A DNA stretch of 64,000 bases, from assembly GCF_900089775.1 (NCBI RefSeq), contig NZ_FLOB01000008.1:62001-126000 (forward strand), written 5' to 3'. The stretch is from Marinomonas spartinae (GTDB taxonomy: Bacteria > Pseudomonadota > Gammaproteobacteria > Pseudomonadales > Marinomonadaceae). The position numbers and the translations under genes were made by a program. Positions within the stretch are counted from its first letter, which is position 1. Every line of letters begins with the position of its first letter. Under the pieces are notes generated by a model, which worked only from the letters and a program-made list of their open reading frames with translations, had not been told where the DNA came from and did not search any database. This document shows positions 19,927-29,507 of this stretch, piece after piece.

Positions 19927-20736
19927 TTAACCCCCTAATAGCCGTTTGAAGAATCCTTTTTTCTGTATCTCCAAGAAACGCAAAGGACGTTCCTCTCCCA
20001 TTAATCGATCGACCGCATCCGTATAAGCCAGTCCCGCTTCGGATTCTTGATCCAAAATAACAGGTGTTCCCTGGTTAGAGGCCTTTAAGACAGCTTCGGA
20101 TTCGGGGATAACCCCCAACAAAGGAATAGCAAGAATATCTTCCACATCGCTCACACTCAACATCTCCCCAATAGCAACGCGCTCGGGATGATAGCGAGTT
20201 AGCAACAAATGCTCTTCAATAGGCTCTTTGCCTTCTTCTGCACGGCGGGATTTACTTTGCAAAATCCCCAAGATGCGATCTGAATCCCGAACAGATGATA
20301 CTTCAGGGTTTGTTACAACAATCGCCGCATCAGCAAAATATAAGGCCATTTGTGCGCCTTTCTCAATACCGGCGGGTGAATCACAAATAATGTATTCAAA
20401 CTCTTTAGACAACTCATCTAATACAGCCTGCACACCTTCTATCGTTAAAGCGTCCTTATCTCGTGTTTGAGAAGCAGGCAAGATAAATAAATCCTTAGTG
20501 CGCTTGTCTTTTATCAACGCCTGAGAGAGGGTTGCTTCTTTGTTTATCACATTAACAAAATCATAAACGACTCTGCGCTCACAACCCATAATCAGATCTA
20601 GGTTACGCAAACCCACATCAAAATCGATAATAACCGTTTTATGTCCTTTTAACGCAATGCCAGTCCCTATTGCCGCGCTGGAGGTGGTTTTACCCACTCC
20701 GCCCTTGCCTGAGGTGACCACGATGATCTTTGCCAA
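19927..20736 (-). CDS. minD: MinD, septum site-determining ATPase
   Basis: MinD is a membrane-cycling ATPase that recruits MinC to block polar septa. The 269-residue protein has the deviant Walker A KGGVGKTT at residues 11-18, with the signature lysine [16 protein letters not shown] (switch I), DSPAGIE (switch II/Walker B) and a C-terminal amphipathic membrane-targeting helix ([16 protein letters not shown]). It lies 59 bases after minC and touches minE, the standard minCDE order. Confidence 0.97.
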   Translation of the reverse strand: MAKIIVVTSGKGGVGKTTSSAAIGTGIALKGHKTVIIDFDVGLRNLDLIMGCERRVVYDFVNVINKEATLSQALIKDKRTKDLFILPASQTRDKDALTIEGVQAVLDELSKEFEYIICDSPAGIEKGAQMALYFADAAIVVTNPEVSSVRDSDRILGILQSKSRRAEEGKEPIEEHLLLTRYHPERVAIGEMLSVSDVEDILAIPLLGVIPESEAVLKASNQGTPVILDQESEAGLAYTDAVDRLMGEERPLRFLEIQKKGFFKRLLGG

Positions 20737-20795
20737 TGCTGTATCCTCCGATCACTCACTCATGAGTGGATCTCAATAAAAATGAAAAATAGTGA

Positions 20796-21521
20796 CTAAA
20801 GTGGTGTTATATCTAAGCTATCGTCGATTAATACAACTTGTGCGGGCTCTTTCCAGATAATTTTTCTTAATGCATCACTCAGCATGAAGTTACCCGCAAT
20901 AGAAACCAACTCGGCTTCTAAACTTTTACAAAAAATCCTAGCCTGGGTATCGCCTTTTGCCCCAGCCAACGCCCTGCCACGCAGTGCGCCATAAACATGA
21001 ATATTGCCATCTGCTAATACTTCAGCACCAGCACTGACTTGGGTTAAAATAATTAAATCCCCTTCTGCATACACTTGCTGCCCAGAACGAATTGGCTTAG
21101 TAATCACCTTAGTTGCTTGAGGCACTAAACGCTCTTCAACTACGGTTTTAACGACCACATCAGGGCTCGTTTCTTTTGGCTTAGCTTCCGGTATCAAAAT
21201 AGGGCGTGCCTTACTTGCAGGCAACATAGGTATTCTAGCCTGAGAAAACCAAGTTGGCTTATTTTCTTGATCACAACGCCAGCCAATGACCCCCAGCCCC
21301 AAGTCAGCTAGCGAAACGATCAACGTATCAAAAGCATCAAGGGGTAAATCCTGCTCTAACTTAGAGAGATCAATAATAATAGGTGCTTGATTAAAAAAAT
21401 GTGGCACTTGTTCAATCTTTTCTCTTAATTGAGCAACAATGCTGTCTAACGACAAAGTTTGAATTTCGAGTAAAATGGTCGTTACGACACTTCCTTTTAA
21501 CTGGAAGCCTAAGTCTGTCAT
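20796..21521 (-). CDS. minC: MinC, septum formation inhibitor
   Basis: MinC blocks FtsZ polymerisation when bound to MinD. The 241-residue protein has the N-terminal FtsZ-inhibiting domain (FQLKGSVVTTILLEIQTLSLDS onward to about residue 110), a linker rich in Pro, Lys and Glu, and the C-terminal beta-helix dimerisation and MinD-binding domain from about 140 (GQQVYAEGDLIILTQVSAGA, then GRALAGAKGD). It is first of the minCDE genes. Confidence 0.94.
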   Translation of the reverse strand: MTDLGFQLKGSVVTTILLEIQTLSLDSIVAQLREKIEQVPHFFNQAPIIIDLSKLEQDLPLDAFDTLIVSLADLGLGVIGWRCDQENKPTWFSQARIPMLPASKARPILIPEAKPKETSPDVVVKTVVEERLVPQATKVITKPIRSGQQVYAEGDLIILTQVSAGAEVLADGNIHVYGALRGRALAGAKGDTQARIFCKSLEAELVSIAGNFMLSDALRKIIWKEPAQVVLIDDSLDITPL

Positions 21522-21861
21522 GCAAACTGTCCTTTTTTCGTGCCCTATAAACGCTCAACAAGATAAGTTTTGTGCTTAGAGACTAAATGAGTTGTTAAAA
21601 CACTTATTCTATCAAGCCTGTCGATTAAAGAAAGACATCAAAGATAAGTCTTTAGCATCCATCAATCTTTATTACACGCCCTATAATAGTGCCTGATTAG
21701 TCACTCTTTGTACAATAATGAATAGCCTAACAACTCATTGATTTTACTAAAAATTTAAAGCTTATTTACAAGGTTGTTCTAGTACATCTGGGGAAAACTT
21801 TTGCTTCATTAAAACTCATAGAGCGCTCATGTGTTTGCAGATAAGCAAAGTAATACAAAAG
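21522..21861 (-). promoter_or_regulatory. Non-coding region between sbcC and minC
   Basis: This 340-base spacer separates the end of sbcC from the start of minC. It is AT-rich and has no supported gene. It must hold the min promoter, read on the minus strand; a possible -10 is TATTAT near 21685 with TTGTAC upstream at non-ideal spacing. I saw no strong terminator for sbcC, so some readthrough is possible. Confidence 0.4.
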
Positions 21862-24800
21862 TTAGCTCCCCGTGCCTTGCACAGCAAATTCTGGCGATAA
21901 GCGACTAACCCCCAAACCACTTTGCTTGGTTAGGCGAATTTGCACGGGGATCCGTTCTTTTAACGCCGAAATATGGCTAATAATACCAATGGTTTTACCA
22001 GAAGACTGCAAGTTATCCAATGCATCCAAAGCGGACTCCAAGGTTTCACTATCCAATGTGCCAAACCCTTCGTCTAAAAACAATGAATCAATGCTGGTTT
22101 TATGGGAAACCAAATCCGACAGCGCTAGTGCCAACGCCAAACTCACCAAAAACGATTCACCACCAGACAGAGTTTTAGTATCCCGCGAGGCATTAGCCTG
22201 CCAAGTATCCACCACGGCAAGTGCTAACGCTTCTTCGGATTTACGTTCTAGCTGATAACGACGATGCAATACAGTAAGGTGCTGATTCGCCAAGTATACA
22301 AGATGGTCCAACGTTAAACCTTGGGCAAAACGTCTAAACTTAGCTCCATCGGCCGAGCCAATTAAGTAGTTCAGCTTATCAAGATGAATCATGCCATCAC
22401 GACGCTCTTGCAACTCTTTCGCCGCCTCTTTGGCATCTTCCCGACGTTGTAGCTCCTCCTTGATCTGCTGTGAAACAACGCCCCATTGACGATATAGACG
22501 TTGCCGCTCTTGCTCTAACTCAGACACCTGATCAGCAAGTGTGGTTAAATCCACATCAGCTTTTTTCGCCTCTTCTGGCTGAGTGGCTTGCAGCCCTGTT
22601 AATTGTTTTTCAGCTTGCTTTACCAACACATCAGCTTTAGAGGATGCCTCTTTCAGCATTTGGTGAGTGGCTTTTAATGACGCCATTTCATCTTGTGTCA
22701 AACACGCTTCATACCAAACCGCTTCAGTTTCAAATCCGGCTTGTTGCAAGGTAGCAGACCAATGCTTTTGAGCCGTATCAACCTCGGCTTTTAATATATC
22801 AAACGCTTTTGTCAGCGCTTCGACCTTTGCCTTATTCGACGTCAAGACTTGCTGCGCTGTTTGGCATTGCGCTACCAGCGTTTCATACTGCTGCTTCGCC
22901 TCTTCAAACTGAGCCTGAACACTGGCTTTCCACTCATTCAGCTCCTTGCCATCTAGAATTTCCGCAATGTCTTGTTTTACGGATGTGAGTTGCTGATCCA
23001 GTATCATGAACTCCTGCTCAACGCTTGCTAACTGTTGAGCCAATTCAGCTTTGCCGTCATTGAGCGTTTTAATCTCAAAGCTTAGCTGTTCCAGTTGCTG
23101 ATGCTGTTGGTCGTAATGACTTTTCGCAGAGCGCCAATCCTGCATGGCGTGCTGCAGGGCTTCGATACGCTCAGAAACTGGCATCGCCATGAAGGCTTCT
23201 GGCAAGTCAACTGCGCGCATCGATTGCTGCAACGCCATATCTCCTTGCTGAAGCGATTCACTCAGCTTAGCAATGTTGTCATTTACCCCTTCAATAGACT
23301 GTGCCAATAATAGCCTTTGAGACTCATGCCTAGAGACTTGCTCACGCTCTGCTTGCAACTGCTGATTCAAGGTTTGCCATTGAGATTCCAATTGTGCTTT
23401 TTCTTGCAACAAAGGTTGTAGCTCAGCAGCAATTTGCTGTTTCGCTTGCCAATCCGCTTGTAATGCCGATACAAAAGCACTCACTGCATCATGACTCAAT
23501 ACATCCAACTTTGCATCTGGTGATAGAATCTGACCAAGATTTATTAGCTCGCCTTCTTGCTGGGCTAATTGCTCAGCCAGTTGCGATTGCTGGGCAGTCA
23601 GCATATCCAATTCACGCTTAGCAACCTCGTTATCCGTCTTACGCTGCTGGCCTTCTTTGGTAAGTATGTCGATCTCTTTGCGAAGTGTCTCTAATTCTGC
23701 CTGGCTCCCTGAGTCTGTCTGATAATGCGCATTCTCAAGCTGATGATGAACAGAACCGCATAAAGGACAAGGATCGTGCTCACTCAATTCGTCGCGCAAA
23801 CGCGTCAAGGCCGTAATCTGACGTTCGGCTTCAACCAACTTTTCTAGGCTCTTTTGATGACGCATTTTGTCTTTGTAAAAGGCTCGCTGCTGCTCCAATT
23901 GCTGATGTTGTTCGATTAGATTGCTATTTAGCATCGCGAGCTTTCGCTTAAGCTCTTCTTGGGAATAGCGATTGTTCGCAACGGTTTTATGAAGCTGTAA
24001 AAAGTAGATCGAATCTTGCTGGCGTAATTGTGCTTGCTGATATGCCTCTTGCCACTGAGCGAGCTCAGTTTGCTCAGTTAATCCCATTATCTGAGCCTGC
24101 AACTGCTCTAATCGCTGAGTGATTTGCGTATACTGAGCGTTCTTCTGCTCAAAACTTTGATTGGCTTCAGCAAAAGCCTGCTGCGCCACTTGATGCTTGT
24201 TAGCTTTCTCTGCCAGCTCATTTTGCAATTGCGTCAGCTGCTCTTGAGTATTAGAAAGCGACTGAAACTGATGGCGCCAGCCAGTCAATTCTGCCTCAAC
24301 TTTTTCCCCATTGGGCCACTGATCCAGCTTAGCTAACGCCTCTTCACTGGCTCTGGTTAACGTTTCGAACGCCGTCTGTTTTTGTTGGCTTAGCGTTTCT
24401 TGCTGGCGAAGCTTATCTTTATGCTGCTGAACACGCGTTTGTACCGTTTTATGCTGCTCTGTAAGGCTTTCTTCTTTGGAAATCAACGGCTGAATTTGGT
24501 TAGCAATAATCTCTTTCAACGATTCCCATTGGACGATTTTTTCTTCAAAAACGACTTTGGATTCGCTCTGCTGCTGTTCAAGCGTTTGAAACTGACTTTC
24601 GCTCTGGGTTAGCGTCTCTTTTGCTTCTTGCCACTCAACTTCTTGGCTTGCTAAACGTGAGACTAACGCTTGTTTTTTATCAAACTCAGCCATTAAGGCA
24701 TTAGCCTTTTCTGCTAGTTCGAGCTTGTCTAATTCTGGCTGAAAGGCGTCTAGTGCTTGTTTGGCTTCAACATGACTGTCTTGATAACTTTTAAGTTCCG

Positions 24801-25563
24801 ATTCCGTTTGTTGGAACTTTTGATACCAATCCAGCAGCATCTTTTTCTGCTTATAGAGCGTTTCAGATTGTTGGTCTTTGGCTTTAAAGCCATGTTCCTG
24901 CTCTTTTAGTGCCGTAAAGTCTTCATCACTTAATAGCTTTCTTTGTGTATTGACCGACTCCAGTGCTGCAATGGCTTGTTTTTCCTGCTTATGCTTTTCA
25001 AACACCCATTTGGAAATATCGCCGTAAACTTCCGTGCCAGTCAGCTCCTCAAGCAATTCTGCTCTGTCGTTGGCTGTAGCATTTAAGAAAGCAGAAAAAC
25101 CGCCTTGAGCAAGGAGCATGGACTTGGTAAATCGCCCAAAATCTAACCCTGTCAGCTCAGCCACTTTGGCAATTTTTTCATTGATTTTGCAGGTAATAAT
25201 GGTGCCGTCGCGTTCACTTAATTCACAAACAATAGGTTGTAAATTACCATCGCTTAAACCACGGGAGCGACGTTGGCTCCAAAAGGCACGATAGCCTTTG
25301 CCCTTGATTTCAAATTCCACTTCCGCCAAGCATTCCGCCGTATGGCGCGTCATTAACTCATTTTGTGTAGGTGAGACTTTTAAGCGCGGCGTTTCATGAT
25401 AAAGTGCTAAGCAAATGGCATCCAGCAAGGTCGATTTACCGGATCCGGTGGGACCGACAATAGCAAACACGCCGGCGTCATCGAACGGCGCTTTGGTAAA
25501 ATCAATCTCCCATTCGCCTTTTAGAGAATTTAGGTTTTTAAGACGGAGTTTACAAATCTTCAT
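21862..25563 (-). CDS. sbcC: SbcC, large subunit of the SbcCD (Rad50-Mre11 type) nuclease
   Basis: SbcC is the SMC-like ATPase that works with SbcD to cut hairpins and process protein-blocked DNA ends. The 1233-residue protein has Walker A GPTGSGKS at residues 37-44, two very long coiled-coil arms rich in Gln, Glu and Leu, a zinc-hook apex [11 protein letters not shown] near residue 600, a C-terminal signature [20 protein letters not shown] and Walker [13 protein letters not shown]. Length is larger than E. coli SbcC (1048) because of extended arms. Its ATG overlaps the sbcD stop by four bases, so the complex is made from one mRNA. Confidence 0.95.
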   Translation of the reverse strand: MKICKLRLKNLNSLKGEWEIDFTKAPFDDAGVFAIVGPTGSGKSTLLDAICLALYHETPRLKVSPTQNELMTRHTAECLAEVEFEIKGKGYRAFWSQRRSRGLSDGNLQPIVCELSERDGTIITCKINEKIAKVAELTGLDFGRFTKSMLLAQGGFSAFLNATANDRAELLEELTGTEVYGDISKWVFEKHKQEKQAIAALESVNTQRKLLSDEDFTALKEQEHGFKAKDQQSETLYKQKKMLLDWYQKFQQTESELKSYQDSHVEAKQALDAFQPELDKLELAEKANALMAEFDKKQALVSRLASQEVEWQEAKETLTQSESQFQTLEQQQSESKVVFEEKIVQWESLKEIIANQIQPLISKEESLTEQHKTVQTRVQQHKDKLRQQETLSQQKQTAFETLTRASEEALAKLDQWPNGEKVEAELTGWRHQFQSLSNTQEQLTQLQNELAEKANKHQVAQQAFAEANQSFEQKNAQYTQITQRLEQLQAQIMGLTEQTELAQWQEAYQQAQLRQQDSIYFLQLHKTVANNRYSQEELKRKLAMLNSNLIEQHQQLEQQRAFYKDKMRHQKSLEKLVEAERQITALTRLRDELSEHDPCPLCGSVHHQLENAHYQTDSGSQAELETLRKEIDILTKEGQQRKTDNEVAKRELDMLTAQQSQLAEQLAQQEGELINLGQILSPDAKLDVLSHDAVSAFVSALQADWQAKQQIAAELQPLLQEKAQLESQWQTLNQQLQAEREQVSRHESQRLLLAQSIEGVNDNIAKLSESLQQGDMALQQSMRAVDLPEAFMAMPVSERIEALQHAMQDWRSAKSHYDQQHQQLEQLSFEIKTLNDGKAELAQQLASVEQEFMILDQQLTSVKQDIAEILDGKELNEWKASVQAQFEEAKQQYETLVAQCQTAQQVLTSNKAKVEALTKAFDILKAEVDTAQKHWSATLQQAGFETEAVWYEACLTQDEMASLKATHQMLKEASSKADVLVKQAEKQLTGLQATQPEEAKKADVDLTTLADQVSELEQERQRLYRQWGVVSQQIKEELQRREDAKEAAKELQERRDGMIHLDKLNYLIGSADGAKFRRFAQGLTLDHLVYLANQHLTVLHRRYQLERKSEEALALAVVDTWQANASRDTKTLSGGESFLVSLALALALSDLVSHKTSIDSLFLDEGFGTLDSETLESALDALDNLQSSGKTIGIISHISALKERIPVQIRLTKQSGLGVSRLSPEFAVQGTGS

Positions 25564-26825
25564 ACATCACTCTCTTTGCTTTCTTCCATCTCAACCAAAC
25601 AGGATTCAAATAATGAGGTAAGCTGCTTCGTCTCTTCCTCATCTAGTGTCATGGCACTGGTTAGGCTTTGTTGAAACACATCCGCCACCGTCAATTCTGA
25701 CAAGGTTTGGCGCTGTTCAAATGTCGATGAAGCTGGCACATCGCTACGCTTACGCATCACTCTTAACAGTTCGATTGGCCTCTCTTCGATCGCTTCCATC
25801 AAGCGCTTTTGTACATCGCTTAAGTAATCATCCGCCACCACAGTGACTTCCAGCCAAAGGGTTTTGTCTGCTTGCACCTCGATTTCAGCAACCGACTTCA
25901 GCACCTCATCCAAACTGCCTTTGAGACTCAACATAGGCTGAAAATTGGGAATGGTCACCAAACGAACAGGGCCCACTGGCTCAGAAAAAAGATCGTCGAT
26001 AAAACCGTCTTCAGATAATAACTCGCTGTCGATGATGACAAGCGATTTATCTCGACCTAACTCATCAAAGCTCAGAGGAATGGGTGATCCGCTATATCGA
26101 TAACGACCACTGCTATTGATGGCTTGAGCACGATGAATGTGCCCCAGCGCCAAATAATCAAAGGCAGGAAACACAGAGGTGGGTAGCGCTTCTAACGTAC
26201 CTACATATAAATCACGAACCGACTCACTTACTTGCCCGCCCATGGTTGTTAAATGGCCTGTACCAATAATTGGAACAGGCTGCCCCAAGGCTTGATTCTT
26301 TTTTTCAGCCAGAGCAAACACACCTTGGTAAAAACCTGCAATCTGCTGCATCAAACTTTGCTTTTTCTCTTGTTCAGATTGCCCTTGAATACTGGTCATA
26401 ACGTCTCTTGGGCGTAAATACGGCACAGCACATACCCAAGTGGCGACTTCACCCTGTTCATTGAATAAAGGTACAACATGGGAATCAAGAGCATCTGGTG
26501 TGGCACTTGCCAAGACGTGAGTGCCAAGATAGGACAGCAAACTTTTCGATTCATTAAGCATGCTCACTGAATCGTGATTCCCTCCCACAATTACCAGTTG
26601 GCAATCCAATGCTTTTAAATCAAGTACTAGCTGATGGTACATTTCTCGCGCATAGCTCGGTGGTGCACCAGTATCGAATACATCCCCCGCGATAATCATT
26701 GCGCCTATGGACTCTTGCTTTATCAAGGCAAGTAGCCACTTAATAAAAGCCTCATGTTCATCTCGACGAGACTTACCCATAAAATGCTGGCCTAAGTGCC
26801 AGTCGGACGTGTGTAGTATTTTCAT
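25560..26825 (-). CDS. sbcD: SbcD, nuclease subunit of SbcCD
   Basis: SbcD is the Mre11-like, manganese-dependent exo/endonuclease subunit. The 421-residue protein shows all phosphoesterase motifs: HTSDWHLG (residues 5-12), [21 protein letters not shown] and GTGHLTT, and LGHIHRAQ, followed by the capping domain and a C-terminal SbcC-binding part. It is translationally coupled to sbcC by a four-base overlap. The ribosome-binding site is weak. Confidence 0.95.
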   Translation of the reverse strand: MKILHTSDWHLGQHFMGKSRRDEHEAFIKWLLALIKQESIGAMIIAGDVFDTGAPPSYAREMYHQLVLDLKALDCQLVIVGGNHDSVSMLNESKSLLSYLGTHVLASATPDALDSHVVPLFNEQGEVATWVCAVPYLRPRDVMTSIQGQSEQEKKQSLMQQIAGFYQGVFALAEKKNQALGQPVPIIGTGHLTTMGGQVSESVRDLYVGTLEALPTSVFPAFDYLALGHIHRAQAINSSGRYRYSGSPIPLSFDELGRDKSLVIIDSELLSEDGFIDDLFSEPVGPVRLVTIPNFQPMLSLKGSLDEVLKSVAEIEVQADKTLWLEVTVVADDYLSDVQKRLMEAIEERPIELLRVMRKRSDVPASSTFEQRQTLSELTVADVFQQSLTSAMTLDEEETKQLTSLFESCLVEMEESKESDV

Positions 26826-26849
26826 TTAAAAATGGTCCATGATCTTTAT

Positions 26850-27695
26850 TCAGTGTGGTAAACGCACGATATGGATTTGATTAGGCCGGATATAAAAGGC
26901 ACTCAGCAACTGATTCCATTCTTCTTGGGTCAAACCAGCGGCTTGTATAATGATCTCGATATTTGAGGTATTAATGGCATTAAACGCTATAGCCAATTCT
27001 TCTTGAAAAAGCGGACTGTTTTCGGACAGAGAATTGTTGGCTGTGAACACAGATCGCCCTAAAAAATTCGCTCCCACTGAGCCCAAAGCCGTTTCCCAAT
27101 AGGGTGAAAAGTGCTCTGTGGCAGAGTCACAAATCAACCAAACAGATCGTTCAACCAAATCAAACTCGGTTAATAAACGCCCTTTTCGCTCACCGAGCCG
27201 CGTTCTAACAACAAAAGAGTTGATTTCAGAATTCGTAATAAGTGACCATTGTGAGGCGTTCACATCGCGTTTTGAGAGTAATAACACCAGTGGTTCGCCA
27301 GCAGAGTTTAACGCCATGCATTCTATGGTGGTTTTATTCGCATCTGAAAGTTGCAACTCAACAAAATCCCCAAATGCATCATCACTGGGCCCAAGCAACA
27401 CCAACTCCACTGCTGTCTCGTCAAGGAAACGACGCTCTAATACTCGAAATAAATCTTCTTGACTAGGTAAGTGTCTACTTAATATCAGCGGTTCTGAAAC
27501 GCTAGACTGACAGGATAAAATCGTCCTATTCGACGTTTCATCATAAAGCGCACAAGCCCCGCAAACACCCGCCCGACAGCTAAAATTCATATCAACATGA
27601 TGAGATAAACAAGAGGTTAATAGATTATCACCCACCTCAGCTTGAAAAGATTGATCATCCACCTGAATGGTGACCGAAGAAGCATCCATAGACAT
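26850..27695 (-). CDS. 2Fe-2S ferredoxin-domain protein with unknown C-terminal domain
   Basis: The first 90 residues of this 281-residue protein are a plant-type 2Fe-2S ferredoxin domain: the ligands are in CRAGVCGACALYD and the fourth Cys in ILSCQSS. Such N-terminal domains often feed electrons to an attached flavin reductase. The remaining 190 residues do not show recognisable FAD (RxxS) or NAD(P)H motifs; they resemble at most a degenerate FNR fold (beginning LVLLGPSDDAFGDFVELQLSDA, ending QIHIVRLPH). The protein may therefore be an electron carrier with a structural tail. Start could be ATG 27695 or 27689. It lies 24 bases before sbcD. Confidence 0.65.
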   Translation of the reverse strand: MSMDASSVTIQVDDQSFQAEVGDNLLTSCLSHHVDMNFSCRAGVCGACALYDETSNRTILSCQSSVSEPLILSRHLPSQEDLFRVLERRFLDETAVELVLLGPSDDAFGDFVELQLSDANKTTIECMALNSAGEPLVLLLSKRDVNASQWSLITNSEINSFVVRTRLGERKGRLLTEFDLVERSVWLICDSATEHFSPYWETALGSVGANFLGRSVFTANNSLSENSPLFQEELAIAFNAINTSNIEIIIQAAGLTQEEWNQLLSAFYIRPNQIHIVRLPH

Positions 27696-27777
27696 TACCC
27701 AACAATGGTTTCAGCCTATTATGCCACAGCCAGACAAGCCTGTGATGTCTACAGAGCGAGAAAGGAAAACAGCCAAT

Positions 27778-27812
27778 CAAAAAAATGGCCACCTTAAAAG
27801 ATGACCATTTCT
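27778..27812 (-). terminator. Intrinsic terminator after the 88-residue gene
   Basis: On the minus strand AAATGGTCATC and GGTGGCCATTT pair over 11 positions (two G-T wobbles) around a TTTTAA loop and run into TTTTTG. It lies about 45 bases after the 88-residue gene. Confidence 0.8.
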
Positions 27813-27856
27813 ATAAAAATTCGATAAATCTAGCGATACTAGGTTACCTGTAATGC

Positions 27857-28123
27857 TCAAACGCCCAACTTACGACAATACGTGTTTAACTTAATCAATC
27901 CAGACTCAAGCTCAAATTTTTGAACATTGGGGCTTTTAAACTTGAATGCATTGGATATATGCGTCTTAATCATCGCCGCCATGCCCTCAAAACCTTCTGG
28001 CACCGATGCCATCATACCGTCCATCATAGAAACAAGAGACTCTTGCTTTTCTTCCATTAGCGACGGATCTTCGTACACGTCCCGCAGCAACTGAACAAAA
28101 ACAGAAAAATTGACCTCTTCCAT
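27857..28123 (-). CDS. Small protein of unknown function, 88 residues
   Basis: I do not recognise this protein. It is predicted mostly helical and soluble, with a Met/Glu-rich middle (SMMDGMMASVPEGFEGMAAMIK) and a basic end (LNTYCRKLGV). No signal peptide or membrane segment is present. AAGGATAGC precedes the ATG at good distance and an intrinsic terminator follows, which supports a real, monocistronic gene. It sits at the boundary between conserved housekeeping genes and the Rhs array. Confidence 0.65.
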   Translation of the reverse strand: MEEVNFSVFVQLLRDVYEDPSLMEEKQESLVSMMDGMMASVPEGFEGMAAMIKTHISNAFKFKSPNVQKFELESGLIKLNTYCRKLGV

Positions 28124-28228
28124 AACTTGCTATCCTTAAACCTACCTAAAACCTCATACCCTATGAGTTTTCAGACTTATCAGCAAGTTTAATTCGCTCA
28201 AATAGCCTGTTATAACAGTCATATTATG

Positions 28229-28436
28229 TTGGTCTAGGTGGTAGTAATACACCTCGTCTTGTTTGATCAAGGCAACCGAATGGAATTCATTGGGGCAGCT
28301 GATGTACTAGGTGTATTGCCCGTTTAGGTATTCCCCTAGCAGTTGGTTACCATCCCAGATAAAGTCAATTTTGCCTTGTTCGGTATATTTGGCAATAGAC
28401 GGCCCAGTGGGTCGTAGTCGTATTGGGTGCAAAACT
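28229..28436 (-). pseudogene. Decayed Rhs repeat segment (third copy)
   Basis: Reading the minus strand gives fragments TQYDYDPLG, then after a one- to two-base deletion KYTEQGKIDFIWDGNQLLGE, then NEFHSVALIKQDEVYYYHLDQ, all matching residues around 1100-1160 of the intact Rhs protein. A TAG replaces a Trp codon in the middle and similarity stops after HLDQ. It has no toxin tip. It is a fossil of an earlier Rhs 3' segment. Confidence 0.85.
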
Positions 28437-28443
28437 ACTGTGA

Positions 28444-28890
28444 CTAACCTTGAGAATTATACTTATCTATCATTTCTTGAGACCCATCCCAATTAGGAGG
28501 AGTTCTTAGCTTTTTGACTCTATTGCTATTAATTATAAGCCCTCCTAAAAGTAGAGAATAATCATTACTAAAAAAGAACTTTCCCTTTAACCCATCATCA
28601 GATCTATACCCAACGATATTGATCTGAGTAGAATTCTCTTGATCAGTCATAGCTTCAAGAGATGTGATAAGCTCTTGAAAACCTAGAATATTGCCCCCTG
28701 ACTTTTTAACACTTTCTTGATGAATTTTGAGAGTTGACAACTCGCTTTTAACATCAGACTGTACACTACCACAATCTGAATAAACAAGTTGAGCATGATC
28801 ATTATTCAATATCGACAAAGCTTTCTGTACCCAATTTTCAGGATATCTATCTTTATTTATCATCTCTATTATTTGACTAGTAGAAATCAT
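28444..28890 (-). CDS. Candidate immunity protein to the orphan ART-like Rhs tip
   Basis: This 148-residue protein has no family I recognise. It is predicted soluble, alpha/beta, acidic to neutral, with no signal peptide; the C-terminal half includes [20 protein letters not shown] and a hydrophobic core LLLGGLII. Its ATG overlaps the stop of the upstream toxin-tip gene by four bases, the arrangement expected for toxin and cognate immunity genes. A second decayed Rhs segment follows at once. The immunity role is inferred from position only. Confidence 0.6.
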   Translation of the reverse strand: MISTSQIIEMINKDRYPENWVQKALSILNNDHAQLVYSDCGSVQSDVKSELSTLKIHQESVKKSGGNILGFQELITSLEAMTDQENSTQINIVGYRSDDGLKGKFFFSNDYSLLLGGLIINSNRVKKLRTPPNWDGSQEMIDKYNSQG

Positions 28891-29306
28891 GGTTTATAAA
28901 CCTCTAATCCCTCTCTTACACCTTTTAGTAACACTTCCTGCTCCCCCCACTCATCGGGAGACCAAGCCCAAGACCAAGAGGCCCCCTCAGGAGGAGCCCC
29001 CACTTGCGTTCTCAAAACAACTCCTAAATTATCATTTTTCATCGCGAATTTGCGCGCGATCTCAGGGTCACGGGTCCAAGATGTATATGGACTATTCGCT
29101 GAATTACTACCATAGTTATGTTCTTCTGGTGAAACCGTTCCATTAACATCGCCAGGAACTACTTTTCCTTGCACAGCATTCTCATAGTCTGGGTGGCCAA
29201 AGTAAACCCCTCTGTATAAATATTTCCCTTCTTCATGTGGGGGAAGTTCAGCAAAGCTTTTTTTATTTTCCTTACAACTCAACCCCATCGGATCGACCCA
29301 GTTCAC
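28887..29306 (-). CDS. Orphan Rhs C-terminal tip, ADP-ribosyltransferase-like toxin
   Basis: The frame starts at a GTG within the Rhs junction ([12 protein letters not shown]), identical to the end of the intact Rhs core, then switches to a different 125-residue tip. Visible motifs match ADP-ribosyltransferase toxins: a first-strand Arg ([10 protein letters not shown]), a [14 protein letters not shown] stretch in place of the STS motif, a strand GVVLRT and a final [11 protein letters not shown] with an ExE pair, the biglutamate form typical of arginine-modifying enzymes. The Rhs core in front is broken (in-frame stop, IS66 insertion), so the tip is either silent or translated alone from the GTG. 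Function is inferred from motifs, not demonstrated. Confidence 0.65.
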   Translation of the reverse strand: MNWVDPMGLSCKENKKSFAELPPHEEGKYLYRGVYFGHPDYENAVQGKVVPGDVNGTVSPEEHNYGSNSANSPYTSWTRDPEIARKFAMKNDNLGVVLRTQVGAPPEGASWSWAWSPDEWGEQEVLLKGVREGLEVYKP

Positions 29307-29463
29307 TGGGTTAGGTGCGTATTGATAGTGGTTGATGCCGCCGACTATACCAATCGGGTCTTGATGGATAAAGCGTTGTTGTTTTGGGCAGTAGTAACGA
29401 AAACGGTTGTAGTGAAAGCCGCTTTCTTGGTCGCTTTCCTATCTAAAAAGCAGCCCTTGAAAG
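29307..29463 (-). pseudogene. Rhs core end, 3' part of the IS66-interrupted copy
   Basis: The minus strand encodes [18 protein letters not shown] and the conserved QDPIG...DPMGL junction, continuous with the orphan tip. Compared with the intact copy, QYF is replaced by LLFR, an amber stop and ES, so the frame was already broken by a 12-base duplication-like insertion next to the IS66 site. The other half lies at 31888-32390. Confidence 0.88.
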
Positions 29464-29507
29464 GTAAGCGATTAATACTCGGCAGTATTGATATAACCGA
29501 CCAAGTA

